Position numbers and translations under genes: made by a program
In this document: positions 59,630-64,000 of the stretch, piece after piece
Layout of the letters: every line of letters starts with the position of its first letter
Numbering within the stretch: position 1 is the stretch's first letter
Assembly: GCA_933228675.1 (NCBI GenBank)
Contig: OW121744.1
Location: 112,983,171-113,047,170, forward strand
From: Stomorhina lunata
Lineage: Eukaryota; Arthropoda; Insecta; Diptera; Rhiniidae
Reading direction: 5' to 3'
Length of the DNA: 64,000 bases
The notes under the pieces: model-generated
What the model was told of the DNA's origin: nothing
Database searches by the model: none
What the model saw: only the letters and a program-made list of their open reading frames with translations

Positions 59630-62600
59630 CATAGCCTAATACATACACTTAGACGTACACAAAGACATACACACTAACACATGAACTAAGACATACACCA
59701 AAATATAGACTAAGACATAGACTATGACGAAGACTAAGACATAGGCTAACACATAGGCTAAGACATAGACTAAGACATAGACTAAGACAAAGACTAAGAT
59801 ATTGACTAAGACATAGACTAAGACATAGACTAAGATATAGACAAAGACATAGACTAAGACATAGACTAAGACATAGACTAAGACATAGACTAAGACATAG
59901 ACTAAGACATAGACTAAGACATAGACTAAGACATAGACTAAGACATAGACTAAGACATAGACTAAGACATAGACTAAGACATAGACTAAGACATAGACTA
60001 AGACATAGACTAAGACATAGACTAAGACATAGACTAAGACATAGACTAAGACATAGACTAAGACATAGACTAAGACATAGACTATGACGCAGACTAAGAC
60101 ATAGGCTAAGACATAGGCTAAGACATAGACATAGACTAAGACATAGACTAAGACATAGGCTAAGACATAGACTAAGACATAGACTAAGACATAGACTAAG
60201 ACATAGACTAAGACATAGACTAAGACATAGACTAAGACATAGACTAAGACATAGACTAAGACATAGACTAAGACATAGACTAAGACATAGACTAAGACAT
60301 AGACTAAGACATAGACTAAGACATACACTAAGACATAGACTAAGACATAGACTAAGACATAGACTATGACGCAGACTAAGACATAGGCTAAGACATAGGC
60401 TAAGACATAGACTAAGACATAGACTAAGACATAGACTAAGACATAGGCTAAGACATAGACTAAGACATAGACTAAGACATAGACTAAGACATAGACTAAG
60501 ACATAGACTAAGACATAGACTAAGACATAGACTAAGACATAGACTAAGACATAGACTAAGACATAGACTAAGACATAGACTAAGACATAGACTAAGACAT
60601 AGACTAAGACATAGACTAAGACACAGACTAAGACATAGACTAAGACATAGACTAAGACATAGACTAAGACATAGACTAAGACGTAGACTAAGACATAGAC
60701 TAAGACATAGACTAAGACATAGACTAAGACATAGACTAAGACATAGACTAAGACATAGACTAAGACGTAGACTAAGACATAGACTAAGACATAGACTAAG
60801 ACATAGACTAAGACATAGACTAAGACATAGACTAAGACATAGACTAAGACATAGACTAAGACATAGACTAAGACATAGATTAAGACATAGACTAAGACAT
60901 ATACTAAGACATAGACTAAGACATAGACTAAGACATAGACTAAGACATAGACTAAGACATAGACTAAGACATAGACTAAGACTTAGACAAAGACATAGAC
61001 TAAGACATAGACTAAGACATAGACTAAGACATAGACTAAGACATAGACTAAGACATAGACTAAGACATAGACTAAGACATAGACTAAGACATAGACTAAG
61101 ACATAGACTAAGACATAGACTAAGACATAGACTAAGACATAGACTAAGACATAGACTAAGACATAGACTAAGACATAGACTAAGACATAGACTAAGATAT
61201 AGACTAAGACATAGACTAAGACATAGACTAAGACATAGACTAAGACATAGACTAAGACATAGACTAAGCATAGACTAAGACATAGACTAAGACATAGACT
61301 AAGACATAGACTAAGACATAGACTAAGACATAGACTAAGACATAGACTAAGACATAGACTAAGACATAGACTAAGACATAGACTAAGACATAGACTAAGA
61401 CATAGACTAAGACATAGACTAAGACATAGACTAAGACATAGACTAAGACATAGACTAAGACATAGACTAAGACATAGACTAAGACATAGACTAAGACATA
61501 GACTAAGACATAGACTAAGACATAGACTAAGACATAGACTAAGACATAGACTAAGACATAGACTAAGACATAGACTAAGACATAGACTAAGACATAGACT
61601 AAGACATAGACTAAGACATAGACTAAGACATAGACTAAGACATAGACAAAGACATAGACAAAGACATAGAATAAGACATAGACTAAGACATAGACTAAGA
61701 CATAGACTAAGACATAGACTAAGACATAGACTAAGACATAGACTAAGACATAGACTAAGACATAGACTAAGACATAGACTAAGACATAGACTAAGACATA
61801 GACTAAGACATAGACTAAGACATAGACTAAGACATAGACTAAGACATAGACTAAGACATAGACTAAGACATAGACTAAGACATAGACTAAGACATAGACT
61901 AAGACATAGACTAAGACATAGACTAAGACATAGACTAAGACATAGACTAAGACATAGACTAAGACATAGACTAAGACATAGACTAAGACATAGACTAAGA
62001 CATAGACTAAGACATAGACTAAGACATAGACTAAGACATAGACTAAGACATAGACTAAGACATAGACTAAGACATAGACTAAGACATAGACTAAGACATA
62101 GACTAAGACATAGACTAAGACATAGACTAAGACATAGACTAAGACATAGACTAAGACATAGACTAAGACATAGACTAAGACATAGACTAAGACATAGACT
62201 AAGACATAGACTAAGACATAGACTAAGACATAGACTAAGACATAGACTAAGACATAGACTAAGACATAGACTAAGACATAGACTAAGACATAGACTAAGA
62301 CATAGACTAAGACATAGACTAAGACATAGACTAAGACATAGACTAAGACATAGACTAAGACATAGACTAAGACATAGACAAAGGCATAGAATAAGACATA
62401 GACTAAGACATAGACTAAGACATAGACTAAGACATAGACTAAGACGTAGACTAAGACATAGACTAAGACATAGACTAAGACATAGACTAAGACATAGACT
62501 AAGACATAGACTAAGACATAGACTAAGACATAGACTAAGACATAGACTAAGACATAGACTAAGACATAGACTAAGACATAGACTAAGACATAGACTAAGA

Positions 62601-64000
62601 CATAGACTAAGACATAGACTAAGACATAGACAAAGACATAGACAAAGACATAGACAAAGAAATAGACAAAGACATAGAATAAGACATAGACTAAGACATA
62701 GACTAAGACATAGACTAAGACATAGACTAAGACATAGACTAAGACATAGACTAAGACATAGACTAAGACATAGACTAAGACATAGACTAAGACATAGACT
62801 AAGACATAGACTAAGACATAGACTAAGACATAGACTAAGACATAGACTAAGACATAGACTAAGACATAGACTAAGACATAGACTAAGACATAGACTAAGA
62901 CATAGACTAAGACATAGACTAAGACATAGACTAAGACATAGACTAAGACATAGACTAAGACATAGACTAAGACATAGACTAAGACATAGACTAAGACGTA
63001 GACTAAGACATAGACTAAGACATAGACTAAGACATAGACTAAGACATAGACTAAGACATAGACTAAGACATAGACTAAGACGTAGACTAAGACATAGACT
63101 AAGACATAGACTAAGACATAGACTAAGACATAGACTAAGACATAGACTAAGACATAGACTAAGACATAGACTAAGACATAGACTAAGACATAGACTAAGA
63201 CATAGACTAAGACATAGACTAAGACATAGACTAAGACATAGACTAAGATATATACTAAGACATAAACTAAGACATAGACTAAGACATAGACTAAGACATA
63301 GACTAAGACATAGACTAAGACATAGACTAAGACATAGACTAAGACATAGACTAAGACATAGACTAAGACATAGACTAAGACATAGACTAAGACATAGACT
63401 AAGACATAGACTAAGACATAGACTAAGACATAGACTAAGACATAGACTAAGACATAGACTAAGACATAGACTAAGATATATACTAAGACATAAACTAAGA
63501 CATAGACTAAGACATAGACTAAGACATAGACTAAGACATAGACTAAGACATAGACTAAGACATAGACTAAGACATAGACTAAGACATAGACTAAGACATA
63601 GACTAAGACATAGACTAAGACATAGACTAAGACATAGACTAAGACATAGACATAGACTAAGACATAGACTAAGACATAAACTAAGACATAGACTAAGACA
63701 TAGACTAAGACATAGACTAAGACATAGACTAAGACATAGACTAAGACATAGACTAAGAAATAGACTAAGACATAGACTAAGACATAGACTAAGACATAGA
63801 CTAAGACATAGACTAAGACATAGATTAAGACATAGACTAAGACATAGACTAAGATATAGACTAAGACATAGACTAAGACATAGACTAAGACATAGACTAA
63901 GACATAGACTAAGACATAGACTAAGACATAGACTAAGACATAGACTAAGACATAGACTAAGACATAGACTAAGACATAGACTAAGACATAGACTAAGACA
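59630..64000. repeat. 12-bp satellite (CATAGACTAAGA)n, running off the right edge
   Basis: At least 4.37 kb, about 360 copies. The left part (59630-61260) has many variants (ATAGGCTAAG, GTAGAC, TATGACGCAGAC). A variant string beginning ACTATGACGCAGAC recurs at 60081 and 60363, a higher-order repeat of about 282 bp. A one-base deletion at about 61269 and a six-base gain near 63650 shift the phase. The right part is more uniform. Because 12 is a multiple of three, minus-strand frames stay open for up to 540 codons (Leu-Ser-Leu-Cys or Tyr-Val-Leu-Val repeats). These are not genes. Confidence 0.98.

Noticed and set aside
59636..61271. Long minus-strand open frames (540 and 230 codons) of Leu-Ser-Leu-Cys or Tyr-Val-Leu-Val repeats
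   Set aside because: They are a direct product of a 12-bp satellite whose unit has no stop in those frames. The frame ends exactly where a one-base deletion shifts the repeat phase.

Overview
The window is from an AT-rich insect nuclear genome, most likely a higher fly (Diptera; a calyptrate such as a blow fly or house-fly relative is my best guess). The evidence is intron-bearing genes with GT..AG splice sites, a KIAA0930/DUF2045-family gene, a C2H2 zinc-finger protein whose N-terminus resembles Drosophila Teflon, and dispersed repeats carrying the GTCCGTCCGTC block that I recall from fly genomes. The species cannot be fixed from this sequence.

All recognisable genes lie in the left third. 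On the + strand at 1868-8979 is a five-exon gene for a zinc-finger protein of about 1623 residues. It has one finger near the N-terminus and four at the C-terminus, and is a candidate ortholog of teflon, which acts in male meiotic pairing. On the - strand at 12819-22289 is a nine-exon KIAA0930 homolog of about 969 residues, in which I could join every exon in phase, including a 14-codon last exon. The two genes converge on a 3.6 kb spacer that holds decayed repeats and three short foldback elements. I found no credible protein gene from 22.3 kb to 64 kb.

The rest is repeat landscape. (i) At least seven minisatellite arrays with 29-31 bp periods share, or vary around, a 14-bp perfect palindrome, TTTTCTATAGAAAA. 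They lie upstream of the first gene, in introns of both genes, and between genes at 25.5-28.7, 34.6-36.5 and 38.5-40.6 kb. (ii) Short-unit satellites: an 11-bp unit at 42.6-50.1 kb that looks error-free for over 7 kb, a 12-bp unit from 59.6 kb past the right edge, and another 12-bp unit in the last intron of the KIAA0930 homolog. (iii) A 19-20 bp array at 52.2-53.7 kb, most units of which contain TGACTCA. (iv) Two clusters of a ~131-bp repeat in opposite orientation (51.6 and 56.2 kb), each unit carrying a CTCF-like core.

Mobile DNA includes a complete minimal type I hammerhead ribozyme (25204-25266) of the kind carried by Penelope-like elements. There are two non-autonomous TTAA-target elements, one with an internal empty-site control and the other inserted in the TGACTCA array. 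There is also a large foldback element with a second element nested in one arm, a pogo/Tigger-like terminal-inverted-repeat composite, and SINE and LINE fragments in an intron.
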